Of a stretch of DNA of 64,000 nt, positions 1 through 8,322 are shown one piece after another. The DNA comes from Modestobacter sp. VKM Ac-2986 (GTDB taxonomy: Bacteria; Actinomycetota; Actinomycetes; Mycobacteriales; Geodermatophilaceae). The notes beneath the pieces were generated by a model. The model did not search any database. It was given only the letters and a program-made list of their open reading frames with translations, and had not been told where the DNA came from. The position numbers were made by a program, and so were the translations under genes. The DNA is taken from assembly GCF_026967795.1 (NCBI RefSeq), contig NZ_JAPVBH010000002.1, forward strand, positions 372,001 through 436,000, read 5' to 3'. Every line of letters starts with the position of its first letter. The stretch's first letter is position 1.

Positions 1-200
1 GGCCGGTCTACCACCGGCTGGTCGCCGAGGGCGTGCTGCCCGCCGGGTACGCGACCGACGACGGCGTGGGGCTGGTCTACCGCGGCACCGAGCTGGTCGA
101 GGCGGTCTCCGACCGGCCCGGCGCGAGCGCCCACCGGGTCGCGCGCGGCAGCGACGGGCAGGCCGTGGAGACACCGGTCCGCCCCCGCCGGCTGGCCTGA
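1..200 (+). CDS. Peptidase E-like protein (family S51), C-terminal end
   Basis: Only the last 65 or so codons are inside the window; the stop is TGA at 198-200. The readable tail contains [12 protein letters not shown], followed by a short acidic strand and an [11 protein letters not shown] segment. This is how actinobacterial peptidase E (aspartyl dipeptidase, class I glutamine-amidotransferase fold) proteins end. The catalytic Ser-His region lies upstream of the window and cannot be checked. Known members hydrolyse Asp-Xaa dipeptides in the cytoplasm. It is separated from lipB by about 80 bases that include a lipB promoter, so it is probably a separate transcription unit. Confidence 0.6.
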   Translation, partial: PVYHRLVAEGVLPAGYATDDGVGLVYRGTELVEAVSDRPGASAHRVARGSDGQAVETPVRPRRLA

Positions 201-265
201 CCGGTCCCGTCCAGCGGCTCGTCCCGGGCTCGCGGAGGACGAGGGGGACGGAGCCGGACGAGGCA

Positions 266-271
266 TAGGCT
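266..271 (+). promoter_or_regulatory. -10 element (TAGGCT) of a leaderless lipB transcript
   Basis: TAGGCT fits the actinobacterial TANNNT -10 pattern and ends 8 bases before the lipB ATG, so transcription should begin at or next to the start codon. No ribosome binding site is visible. No convincing -35 is seen. Confidence 0.55.
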
Positions 272-279
272 GTCTGGTC

Positions 280-924
280 ATGAGCGAGCTGGCGGTGGTG
301 CGGGCGGGGCTGGTCCCCTACGAGCAGGCGTGGGCGCAGCAGCGCGAGGTGCACGAGCGACGGGTCGCCGGCACGGGCCCGGACACCCTCCTGCTGCTGG
401 AGCACCCGCCGGTCTACACCGCCGGGAAGCGCACCCTGCCGCACGAGCGGCCCTTCGACGGCACCCCGGTCGTCGACGTCGACCGCGGCGGCAAGATCAC
501 CTGGCACGGCCCGGGCCAGCTCGTCGGCTACCCCATCGTGCAGCTGGCCGACCCGGTCGACGTCGTCGCGCACGTCCGCCGGCTGGAGCTCGCCCTGATG
601 GAGGTCTGCGCCGGCTTTGGTCTGGCCACGTCGCAGGTCGAGGGCCGCAGTGGCGTCTGGGTGCTGGCCGACGAGCGCGGGCCGGACCGCAAGGTGGCCG
701 CGATCGGCGTCCGGGTGGCCCGCGGGGTGACCATGCACGGCTTCGCCCTCAACTGCGACCCCGACATGACCGCCTTCGGCAACATGGTCCCGTGCGGCAT
801 CCCCGACGCCGGGGCGACCTCGCTGACCGCCGAGCTCGGCCGGGACGTCACCGTCGCCGAGGCCATCGAGCCGGTCGAGGCCACGATGCGCCGCGTGCTC
901 ACCGGCACCGCCGTCCCCGCCTGA
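280..924 (+). CDS. lipB: Lipoyl(octanoyl) transferase LipB
   Basis: Moves octanoate from acyl carrier protein to lipoyl-domain lysines (pyruvate dehydrogenase and related complexes, glycine cleavage H protein); LipA then adds sulfur. The 214 residues match the family length. Visible motifs are [17 protein letters not shown] (about residues 69-85), the catalytic lysine region KVAAIGVRV (Lys138), HGFALNC and the catalytic-cysteine motif PCGI (Cys172). The ATG at 280 follows a -10 box at 266 with no leader. In many actinobacteria lipA is the next gene; here it lies 10 kb away, beyond leuS and a polyol-type operon. The gene converges with leuS over a structured repeat. Confidence 0.96.
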   Translation: MSELAVVRAGLVPYEQAWAQQREVHERRVAGTGPDTLLLLEHPPVYTAGKRTLPHERPFDGTPVVDVDRGGKITWHGPGQLVGYPIVQLADPVDVVAHVRRLELALMEVCAGFGLATSQVEGRSGVWVLADERGPDRKVAAIGVRVARGVTMHGFALNCDPDMTAFGNMVPCGIPDAGATSLTAELGRDVTVAEAIEPVEATMRRVLTGTAVPA

Positions 925-1023
925 CGTCGGGTGCCGGCGCCGGGCAGGTGCCCGCGCCGGGCAGCCCCCTGCCGCGGGCGGTGTCCCGGCCGGACCAGCG
1001 TCCCCGCCTGATCTGGTCTGCGG

Positions 1024-1105
1024 CGTCCTCCCTCACCGACGTCTGTCCTCCCTCAGCAGCACTGGTGAGGGAGGACAGACGTGGATCAGGTCACCTGATC
1101 CACGT
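1024..1105. repeat. 82-bp two-hairpin repeat element, copy 1
   Basis: Lies in the convergent lipB/leuS gap. It contains a hairpin at 1039-1082 (17-bp perfect stem, 10-nt loop) overlapping a perfect odd palindrome at 1079-1105 (13-bp arms around one base). The reverse complement aligns without gaps over all 82 positions to 57290-57371 with 66 identities, counted by eye. Several differences are paired and compensating. It resembles REP- or MITE-type intergenic repeats and may also end transcription from both sides. Confidence 0.8.
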
Positions 1106-1147
1106 CCGGTAGCCGGGCTCCGCCGGTCGCCGCCGCGGGGCCCTTCC

Positions 1148-4021
1148 TCAGCCGACGACGAAGTTGACCAGGCGGCCGGGGACGGCGATGACGCGGCGCA
1201 CCGTCTTGCCCTCGAGCTGGGCGACGACCTTCTCGTCGGCGCGGGCCGCCGCCTCGAGGGTCGCGGCATCGGCGTCGGCCGGGACGGCCACCTGTGCCCG
1301 GACCTTGCCGTTGACCTGCACGGCGACCTCGACGGTGTCGTCGACCAGCCAGCGGTCCTCGGCGACCGGGAACTGCGCCCAGGCCACCGAGCCGGCGTGG
1401 CCCAGCCGCGACCACAGCTCCTCGGCCAGGTGCGGGGCCAGCGGTGCGACCAGCAGCACCAGGGACTCGGCGACCGAGCGGGGCACCGCCGTCCCGGGCG
1501 GGAACGCCTGGGTCAGGTGGTTGGTCAGCTCGGTGATCCGGGCGATGGCGATGTTGAACCGCAGCGTGGTCATGCCGTCGCGCACGGCCTCGATGGCCCG
1601 GTGCAGCGCGCGGGAGGTGTCGTCGTCGGGCTCGACGTCCCCGGCGCGGACCTCTCCGGTCTCCTCGTCGACCACGACCCGCCAGATGCGGGCCAGCAGC
1701 CGGGCGGAGCCGACGACGGCCTTGGTCTCCCAGGGCCGGGACTGGTCCAGCGGCCCGGTCGACATCTCGTAGACCCGGAAGGTGTCCGCGCCGTACATCG
1801 CGATCATCTCGTCGGGCGTGACGACGTTCTTGAGGCTCTTGCCCATCTTCCCGTACTCGCGGTGGACCGGCTGCCCCTCGTAGAGGAACTGGCCGTCGCG
1901 CTCGACCACGTCGGCGGCGGGCACGGGGAAGCCGCGGGAGTCGGTGTAGGCGTAGGCGGAGATGTAGCCCTGGTTGACCAGCCGGCGGAAGGGCTCCTCG
2001 CTGGACACGTGCCCCAGGTCGAACAGCACCTTGTGCCAGAACCGGGCGTACAGCAGGTGCAGGACGGCGTGCTCGACACCGCCGACGTACAGGTCCACGC
2101 CGCCCACGTCGCCGGGCTCGCGCGGGCCCATCCAGTACCGCTCGAGCTCGGGGTCGACGAACTGCTGGTCGTTCGTCGGGTCGGTGTAGCGCAGGTAGTA
2201 CCAGCACGACCCGGCCCAGTTGGGCATCGTGTTGGTCTCCCGGCGGTACTCCTGCGGCCCCTCGCCCAGGTCCAGGGTGACCGTCGTCCACTCCGTGGCG
2301 CGCGACAGCGGCGGCTCGGGCTGGGAGTCGGCGTCGTCGTCGGCGAAGGTCTTGGGCGAGTAGTCGTCGACCTCGGGCAGCAGCACCGGCAGCATCGAGT
2401 CCGGGACGGCGACCGGCAGGTCGTCGGCGTCGTAGACGATCGGGAACGGCTCGCCCCAGTACCGCTGCCGGCTGAACAGCCAGTCGCGCAGCTTGTAGGT
2501 GGTCGTCGCCTCACCGCAGCCGTTCGCCACCAGCCACTCGGTGACCGTGGCGATGGCCGTGGCCTTGTCCAGCCCGTCCAGCGACAGCTGCTCGTTGGAG
2601 CTGTTGATCATCGGCCCGGTGCCGGTGTAGGCACCACCGTCGAAGTCCGCCGGGGGCTGCACGGTGCGCACGACCGGCAGGCCGAGGACCTGGGCGAACT
2701 CCCAGTCGCGGGTGTCCTCACCGGGCACGGCCATGATCGCGCCGGTGCCGTAGCCGGTGAGCACGTAGTCGGCGATGAACACCGGCAGCTGGCGCTGCGT
2801 CAGCGGGTTGGTCGCGGTGACGCCCAGCCAGACGCCGGTCTTGTCGCGGCCCTCGGTCTGCCGCTCCAGCTCCGAGCGCCGGGAGGCCTGCAACTGGTAG
2901 GCCTCGACCGCCTCGGCGGGGGTGGCGGCACCGGCGGTCCAGCGCGGGTCGGCGCCGTCCGGCCACACGTCCGCGGTCAGCGCCTCGACGAGCGGGTGCT
3001 CGGGCGCCAGCACCAGGTAGGTGGCACCGAACAGGGTGTCGGGCCGGGTGGTGAAGACCTCGACGGTCTCGCCGGACACGGGGAACCGGACCCGTGCGCC
3101 GGTGGAGCGGCCGATCCAGTTGCGCTGCATCTGCTTCAGCGAGTCCGACCAGTCCAGCCGGTCCAGGTCGTCGATCAGCCGCTCGGCGTAGGCGGTGATC
3201 CGCATCATCCACTGGGTCAGCGGACGCCGGAAGACCGGGAAGTTGCCGCGCTCGGATCGCCCGTCGGCGGTGACCTCCTCGTTGGACAGCACGGTGCCCA
3301 GGCCGGGGCACCAGTTGACCGGCGCGGAGTGGCGGTAGGCCAGCCGGTGGGCGTCCACCACCCGGCGACGCTCGACCGGGGACAGCTCGGCCCAGCTCTG
3401 CCCCTCGGGCAGCGTGCCCGGCGCGGGCTGGCGGGTGCCGGCGTCCAGCTCGGTCACCAGCTCGGTGATCGGGCGGGCCCGGTCGGTCTCGGGGTCGAAC
3501 CACGCCTCGAAGACCTGCCGGAAGATCCACTGGGTCCACTTGTAGTAGCCCGGGTCGATCGTGGCGAAGGTGCGGCGGGTGTCGTGGTCGACGCCCAGCC
3601 GGCGCAGCTGCGCGCTGATCGCGGCGATGTTGGCCTCGGTGGTGACCCGCGGGTGCTGCCCGGTCTGCACCGCGAACTGCTCGGCCGGCAGGCCGAAGGC
3701 GTCGTAGCCCATCGGGTGCAGCACGTTGCGCCCGTCCATCCGCAGGAACCGGCTGGTGACGTCGGTGCCCAGGTAGCCCAGCGGGTGCCCGACGTGCAGG
3801 CCGGCCCCGGAGGGGTACGGGAACATGTCCATCACGAACGCCTTGGGCCGGTCGGCCACGCGGTCGAAGCCCTCGCTGAGCGGACCGACCGGGTTGGGCG
3901 TGTGGAAGGTGCCCTCGGCCTCCCAGCGGTCCTGCCAGGCCAGCTCGATCTGCTGGGCCAGCGCCGGGGTGTAGCGGTGCGGGGGCACCCCGTCGGCAGT
4001 GGGCTCGGTGGTCTGGCTCAT
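1148..4021 (-). CDS. leuS: Leucyl-tRNA synthetase
   Basis: Class I aminoacyl-tRNA synthetase that charges tRNA-Leu. From the ATG at 4021 it has 957 residues, normal for bacterial LeuRS. The HIGH signature appears as LHVGHP (about residues 75-80) and the second signature as KMGKSLKN (about residue 725; the KMGKS variant is seen in other LeuRS). Between them is a long CP1 editing insertion, and an anticodon-binding domain follows. The start at 4021 was chosen because an AGGAG-type site precedes it. The reading frame stays open to a GTG at 4093 (with an ATG at 4051), but that upstream part overlaps leader hairpins and does not look like protein. The 3' end converges with lipB across the 82-bp repeat. 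Confidence 0.96.
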   Translation of the reverse strand: MSQTTEPTADGVPPHRYTPALAQQIELAWQDRWEAEGTFHTPNPVGPLSEGFDRVADRPKAFVMDMFPYPSGAGLHVGHPLGYLGTDVTSRFLRMDGRNVLHPMGYDAFGLPAEQFAVQTGQHPRVTTEANIAAISAQLRRLGVDHDTRRTFATIDPGYYKWTQWIFRQVFEAWFDPETDRARPITELVTELDAGTRQPAPGTLPEGQSWAELSPVERRRVVDAHRLAYRHSAPVNWCPGLGTVLSNEEVTADGRSERGNFPVFRRPLTQWMMRITAYAERLIDDLDRLDWSDSLKQMQRNWIGRSTGARVRFPVSGETVEVFTTRPDTLFGATYLVLAPEHPLVEALTADVWPDGADPRWTAGAATPAEAVEAYQLQASRRSELERQTEGRDKTGVWLGVTATNPLTQRQLPVFIADYVLTGYGTGAIMAVPGEDTRDWEFAQVLGLPVVRTVQPPADFDGGAYTGTGPMINSSNEQLSLDGLDKATAIATVTEWLVANGCGEATTTYKLRDWLFSRQRYWGEPFPIVYDADDLPVAVPDSMLPVLLPEVDDYSPKTFADDDADSQPEPPLSRATEWTTVTLDLGEGPQEYRRETNTMPNWAGSCWYYLRYTDPTNDQQFVDPELERYWMGPREPGDVGGVDLYVGGVEHAVLHLLYARFWHKVLFDLGHVSSEEPFRRLVNQGYISAYAYTDSRGFPVPAADVVERDGQFLYEGQPVHREYGKMGKSLKNVVTPDEMIAMYGADTFRVYEMSTGPLDQSRPWETKAVVGSARLLARIWRVVVDEETGEVRAGDVEPDDDTSRALHRAIEAVRDGMTTLRFNIAIARITELTNHLTQAFPPGTAVPRSVAESLVLLVAPLAPHLAEELWSRLGHAGSVAWAQFPVAEDRWLVDDTVEVAVQVNGKVRAQVAVPADADAATLEAAARADEKVVAQLEGKTVRRVIAVPGRLVNFVVG

Positions 4022-4056
4022 CGCGGCGCTCCTGGTACAGGGGGCGGACATGAAGA

Positions 4057-4112
4057 GACCCCTCACACAGGAGGGGTCGCCGTGCTGGTCCACGTGGGTG
4101 AGATCAGCACGG
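4057..4112 (-). promoter_or_regulatory. Structured leader upstream of leuS
   Basis: Two hairpins lie in the leuS 5' region on the minus strand: CCGTGCTG/CAGCACGG (4080-4087 with 4105-4112) and GACCCCTC/GAGGGGTC (4057-4064 with 4071-4078, 6-nt loop). The second ends about 35 bases before the start codon. Such leaders can regulate synthetase genes, but no specifier loop or full T-box sequence could be recognised. Confidence 0.4.
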
Positions 4113-4146
4113 CCGGGGAAGCAGGAGTCCGCCGGTCACGGCGCCG

Positions 4147-4152
4147 ATCCTA
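4147..4152 (-). promoter_or_regulatory. Possible leuS -10 element (TAGGAT)
   Basis: TAGGAT on the minus strand fits the TANNNT pattern and would give a leader of about 120 bases containing the two hairpins described at 4057-4112. No clear -35 is visible. Confidence 0.4.
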
Positions 4153-4799
4153 GCGCGCGCACGGGCCGGGGACGGCGTTCCTCCGGCGCGTGGGCGGGCG
4201 CACGCCGCGCGTCCGGTCCCGGGGCGGGATCGACCGGGTGGCCTGCGATGCGGCCGTCGCCCAGGAGGGCGCCCCCTGGCCCAGCACCCCGACCGGGTCC
4301 CGGTCCCCACCCACGACCGCTCCGCCCTCGTCGTGCCGGCCGGTGAGCGGCCCGCACGCAGCGCGGCGCACCCACCGACGCCGGGATGCCAGCGGTGGTC
4401 GGCTCGTGGGCGCAGCTGACCGCACTGGTGCTGCCCGGCGTGCAGGTGCGCACCGCCGGCTGACCCCACCGGGGGTGCTGCGTTGGCCAACAGCGGGTCC
4501 CGGCCCGTATGTTCATGATCGCAGCGGGTTTGCCCAACGTCCGACGAGGGCATTCCAGCGACCCGGCGTTGAGCAGCAGCGCCGCCTGCACACGGTCGCG
4601 CCGACAACGCGCTCCCGGCAGGCACGAGTCCGACGACCAGCCATGTCGTCCGGCCCGAGCCGCCGGTGGAGCGCAGCTGCCGGGAGCGGTACGGCCACCG
4701 TCCGGCAGGCGGCAGTCCCACGGGCCGTCGCGGAACCCGGAGCGGGTGGTGGGCGCCACCGTGCGCGAGGAGCGTTGAACGGCTGAGAGGAGGACGTCG
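4153..4799. other. Long non-coding stretch with a degenerate inverted-repeat motif
   Basis: No frame in these 650 bases reads like a recognisable protein. It holds a perfect 10-bp palindrome GTTGGCCAAC near 4484 and a TATGTT box near 4508 that could serve as a + strand promoter for the downstream operon. It also holds three related motifs: one inverted at 4581-4621, the others direct at 4677-4715 and 4737-4768. They share GGGAGCG or GGAGCG followed by ACCGT or CACCGT, and the first two also share GCAGGCGGC. This may be decayed repeat DNA or a long leader. Confidence 0.4.
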
Positions 4800-6374
4800 A
4801 TGGAACAGCTCGCCCAGTACGGCACCGGCCCCACCGGCGCCTCCACCGCCCCCGAGGCGGTCCCGCTGTCCGAGCTGACGCTCCCCCACCACGCCGCCCG
4901 GGTGCGGGTGCCCTCCTACGACCGGGCCGCCCTCACCCCCGCCGTCGTCCACTTCAGCGTGGGCGGCTTCCACCGGGCCCACCAACTGGTCTACCTCGAC
5001 GACCTGGCCGAGACCGGCTGCACCGACTGGGGTGTGGTCGGCGTGGGCCTGCACTCACCGCAGATGCGCGACGCCCTCCGACCGCAGGACCACCTCTACA
5101 CGGTCGTCGAGCGCAGCAGCGCCGGCGAGCGGGCCCGCGTGATCGGCTCGATGGTCGACTACCACTTCGCCCCCGACTCCCCGCAGACCGTGCTGGCGGC
5201 GCTGACCGACGAGCGCACCCGGCTGGTCACCATGACCATCACCGGCAACGCCTACCGGATCGACGCCGGCACCGGCCGGTTCGTCCCCGACGACGCGGTC
5301 CACGCCGACCTGGCAGACCCGCACCACCCGCGGACCCTGTTCGGCTACATCGTGGAGGCCCTCGACGTCCGGCGGGGGCGCGGGCTGCCCCCGTTCACGG
5401 TGCTGTCCTGCGACAACATGCAGTCCAACGGGGAGGCCGCCCGTGCCGCGGTCGTCGGGTTCGCCCGACTGCGCGACCCCGACCTGGCCCGCTGGATCGA
5501 CGAGCGGGTCACCTTCCCCGGGAGCATGGTCGACCGGATCACCCCCTCGACCAGCCTCGCCGACCGCGACGGGATCGCCCGGCTGTTCGGCGTCGCCGAC
5601 CGCTGGCCGGTCGTCACCGAGCCGTTCTCCCAGTGGGTCCTGGAGGACTCCTTCTGCAACGGCCGCCCGCCCTTGGAGCGGGTGGGCGTGCAGCTCGTCG
5701 CCGACGTCGGCCACCACGAGCTGATGAAGACCCGGCTGCTCAACGGCAGCCACTCCGCGATGGGGCACCTGGGCGAGCTGGCCGGGGTCACGTGGGTCGA
5801 CGAGTTCCTGGCCGACCCGGTGCTGGGCCGCTACGTGACCGCGCTGATGGCCGAGGAGGTGGCACCCCTGCTGCCCGCCCCCGACGGCATCGACCTGGAC
5901 GCCTACCAGCGCAGCCTGCTGCGTCGCTTCGCCGACCCGGCGACCGGTGACCGGCTGGACCGGCTGTGCCGCCGCGGGTCGTCGAAGATCCCGCTGTACG
6001 TGCTGCCCTCGCTGCTCACCGCCCGGGCGCAGGGCCGCCCCTCCCGGCTGCTCACCCTCGCCGTCGCGGGCTGGTGCCGGTACCTGCAGGGCACCGACCT
6101 CGCCGGCCGGCAGCTCGTGCTGGCCGACGACCGCGCCGAGCAGCTCGGGCTGCTGGCCCGCGCCGGCGGCACCGACCCCCGGCCGTTGCTGTCGGTCGAC
6201 GCCGTCTTCGGCGACCTGGCCCGCGACGAGGACCTCGTCGCCGACCTCGGCGCCGCGCTCGAGCAGCTCGAGGAGCTCGGCGTCCGGGGTGCCGTGGCCG
6301 TCGCGCTCGCCGAGGACGACGTGGCCGCCGTCCCGGCGCGTCCCCCGTCGTCCGGCGCACTGCTGCCGGCATGA
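4800..6374 (+). CDS. Mannitol dehydrogenase family oxidoreductase
   Basis: NAD(P)-dependent polyol/ketose dehydrogenase of the long-chain mannitol-2-dehydrogenase and fructuronate-reductase family, 524 residues. The N-terminal Rossmann region has VHFSVGGFHRAHQ (GGFHRAHQ being the family signature). A cofactor-contact asparagine is in CDNMQSNGE, and the catalytic lysine motif is MKTRLLNGSHSAMG (about residues 309-322). The ATG at 4800 follows GAGAGGAGGA at ideal spacing. It is first in an operon with a HAD phosphatase, a glycerophosphotransferase-like enzyme and a nucleotidyltransferase, overlapping or abutting each other. This suggests it makes the polyol part of a surface polymer rather than catabolising mannitol. 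The actual substrate (mannitol, arabitol, fructuronate) cannot be read from sequence. Confidence 0.9.
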   Translation: MEQLAQYGTGPTGASTAPEAVPLSELTLPHHAARVRVPSYDRAALTPAVVHFSVGGFHRAHQLVYLDDLAETGCTDWGVVGVGLHSPQMRDALRPQDHLYTVVERSSAGERARVIGSMVDYHFAPDSPQTVLAALTDERTRLVTMTITGNAYRIDAGTGRFVPDDAVHADLADPHHPRTLFGYIVEALDVRRGRGLPPFTVLSCDNMQSNGEAARAAVVGFARLRDPDLARWIDERVTFPGSMVDRITPSTSLADRDGIARLFGVADRWPVVTEPFSQWVLEDSFCNGRPPLERVGVQLVADVGHHELMKTRLLNGSHSAMGHLGELAGVTWVDEFLADPVLGRYVTALMAEEVAPLLPAPDGIDLDAYQRSLLRRFADPATGDRLDRLCRRGSSKIPLYVLPSLLTARAQGRPSRLLTLAVAGWCRYLQGTDLAGRQLVLADDRAEQLGLLARAGGTDPRPLLSVDAVFGDLARDEDLVADLGAALEQLEELGVRGAVAVALAEDDVAAVPARPPSSGALLPA

Positions 6375-6412
6375 CCACCCGTCCGACCCACCCCACGGAG
6401 GAGGCGCCCGCC

Positions 6413-7201
6413 ATGCCCCGGCTCACCGATGCGCTCATCGAGCCACTCGAGGCGCTGCTCTGCGACGCGGACGGGAACCTCTTCCCCTCCGAGGAGCCGG
6501 CCTTCGTCGCCTCGGCCGAGGTGACCAACCGCTTCCTCGCCGCACACGGCGTCGACCTGCGGTTCACCGCCGAGGAGCTCCGCCTGGCCACCACGGGCAA
6601 GACCTTCCGGACGACGGCCGCCGAGCTGGCCGCCGCCGCCGGCGTCCCCGTGACCGACCTGGACAGCTGGGTCGCCCAGGAGAAGACCGCCGTCACCGCC
6701 CACCTGGGCCGGGTGCTGCGGCCGGACGCCGAGGTCACCGCCGCGCTGACCGCCTTCGATGCGCACCTCACCCTGACCGCGGTCAGCTCCAGCGCGCTGA
6801 CCCGGCTGGCCGCCTGCTTCACCGCCACCGGCCTGGACGAGCTCGTCCCGCCGGCCGACCGGTACAGCGCTGAGGACTCCCTCCCGACGCCCACCAGCAA
6901 GCCCGACCCGGCGGTCTACCTGTACGCCTGTGCCGACCTCGGCATCGAGCCGGCCCAGGGCCTGGCGGTGGAGGACTCCGTCCCCGGTGCCCTGTCCGCC
7001 GTCCGGGCCGGGTGCCCGACCGTGGGCAACCTCTGCTTCGTGGCCCGGGCCGAGCGGGCCGAGCGCGAGGCGCAGCTGCGGGCGGCCGGCGTCCTCGCCG
7101 TCGTCTCCTCCTGGACCGAGCTGACGGAGCTGGTCCTGCCTGTCCTGGAGCGCCGTCCGGCGTCCCGGTCCTCCCTCGTCCGGACGGGTGGTCTGCGTTG
7201 A
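6413..7201 (+). CDS. HAD-superfamily phosphatase (beta-phosphoglucomutase-like)
   Basis: Cytoplasmic HAD subfamily IA hydrolase, 262 residues from the ATG at 6413, which has GGAGGAGG about 10 bases upstream. An alternative ATG at 6371 overlaps the preceding stop. Motif I is LLCDADGNLF (about residues 13-22) with the DxD nucleophile pair. An alpha-helical cap follows, then a Ser in the TAVSSSAL region (motif II), SKPDPAVYL (motif III lysine) and AVEDSVPGA (motif IV). These proteins dephosphorylate or isomerise sugar and polyol phosphates. The position between a polyol dehydrogenase and a CDP-polyol-type transferase suggests a polyol-phosphate substrate, but this is inference. Confidence 0.85.
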   Translation: MPRLTDALIEPLEALLCDADGNLFPSEEPAFVASAEVTNRFLAAHGVDLRFTAEELRLATTGKTFRTTAAELAAAAGVPVTDLDSWVAQEKTAVTAHLGRVLRPDAEVTAALTAFDAHLTLTAVSSSALTRLAACFTATGLDELVPPADRYSAEDSLPTPTSKPDPAVYLYACADLGIEPAQGLAVEDSVPGALSAVRAGCPTVGNLCFVARAERAEREAQLRAAGVLAVVSSWTELTELVLPVLERRPASRSSLVRTGGLR

Positions 7202-8322
7202 ACGTCGTCCTCAACAGCTTCCGCGGCATGTACTCCGACAGCCCGCGCGCGCTCTTCGAGGCGCTGGTCGAGCGCGGCGACGACCACGCGTACACGTGGC
7301 TGGCCGCCGCCGACCGGATCGGGGACTTCCCCGCCGGGACGACGACGGTCGAGTTCGGCAGCGCCGCCGCGGTGGCCGCGCTCGAGGCCGCCGACATGGT
7401 CGTCTCCAACGACCACATCGGCTTCGACTGGGACAAGTCCCCCGGCACCACGTACCTGCAGACCTGGCACGGCACACCGCTCAAGCGGATCCACAACGAC
7501 GTGCTGTGGGCACCGGAGGGCCGACTGGCCTACCTGGACACCGAGATCGCCCGCTGGGACGCGCTGCTGTCGCCGAACGCGGTGAGCACCCCGCGCTTCC
7601 GCAAGGCCTTCGGCTTCACCGGCCCGGTGCACGAGACCGGCTACCCGCGCAACGACGTCCTGAGCTCCCCGGAGCGCGACCGGATCCGGGCGCAGGTCCG
7701 GGCCGAGCTGGACGTCCCCGAGGGCGCCACCGCGGTCCTCTACACCCCGACGTGGCGCGACGACCAGGTGTTCAACGCCGCCGAGGGCGACCCCCAGCAC
7801 TCGTTCCCGCTCGACCTCGGTGAGTTCGCCGCGGCGCTGGGCGAGGACCACGTGCTCTTGCTGCGCGTGCACCAGATGGTCTCCGACCGGCTGGACCTCG
7901 CCGACGGGTCCCCGATCCGCGACGTGTCCAGCTACCCGGACATCAGCTTCCTCTACCTGGCGGCCGACGTCCTGGTCACCGACTACTCCTCCACGATGTT
8001 CGACTTCGCCGTCACCGGGAAGCCGATCCTCAACTTCACCTACGACCTGGACTACTTCCAGGACGAGCTGCGGGGCTTCTACTTCGACCTCGCCGAGGCC
8101 GCCCCGGGTGAGCTGCTGAGCACCAGCGACGAGGTGCTGGCCGCCATCGCCGAGCTCAGCCGGGCACCCTGGGTGCCCACGGAGCGCTACGACCGGTTCC
8201 GCGAGACCTTCTGCTCGCTGGAGGACGGACACGCCACCGAGCGCGTCCTCCAGCTGTTCTTCCCGGCCGGCCCGCCTGGGCCGACGGGTGCTGCACCCAC
8301 GCACGACGGAAAGAGGAGATGA
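7198..8322 (+). CDS. CDP-glycerol glycerophosphotransferase family protein (teichoic-acid-type)
   Basis: Member of the TagB/TagF glycerophosphotransferase family, which transfers polyol-phosphate units from CDP-polyols to a lipid-linked glycan at the membrane. 374 residues from a TTG at 7198 that overlaps the previous stop. Visible family features are YLQTWHGTPLKR, GYPRNDVL, VLYTPTWRDD, LLLRVHQ and the C-terminal DYSSTMFDFAVTGKPILNF segment with its conserved Ser and Asp. The protein is a single catalytic domain without the repeat-rich N-terminus of TagF. Coupled on both sides (TTGA and ATGA overlaps), it is clearly an operon member. The polymer could be a teichoic acid-like or polyol-phosphate wall glycan. 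Confidence 0.88.
   Translation: MNVVLNSFRGMYSDSPRALFEALVERGDDHAYTWLAAADRIGDFPAGTTTVEFGSAAAVAALEAADMVVSNDHIGFDWDKSPGTTYLQTWHGTPLKRIHNDVLWAPEGRLAYLDTEIARWDALLSPNAVSTPRFRKAFGFTGPVHETGYPRNDVLSSPERDRIRAQVRAELDVPEGATAVLYTPTWRDDQVFNAAEGDPQHSFPLDLGEFAAALGEDHVLLLRVHQMVSDRLDLADGSPIRDVSSYPDISFLYLAADVLVTDYSSTMFDFAVTGKPILNFTYDLDYFQDELRGFYFDLAEAAPGELLSTSDEVLAAIAELSRAPWVPTERYDRFRETFCSLEDGHATERVLQLFFPAGPPGPTGAAPTHDGKRR

Noticed and set aside
4021-4152. T-box riboswitch before leuS
   Set aside because: Two hairpins exist but no specifier stem or T-box consensus is readable; kept only as an unspecified leader.
1397-4153. 918-codon open frame on + opposite leuS
   Set aside because: The product is Gly/Arg/Val/Gln-rich with no domain and lies exactly antisense to the well-supported leuS gene; long shadows are expected at this GC content.
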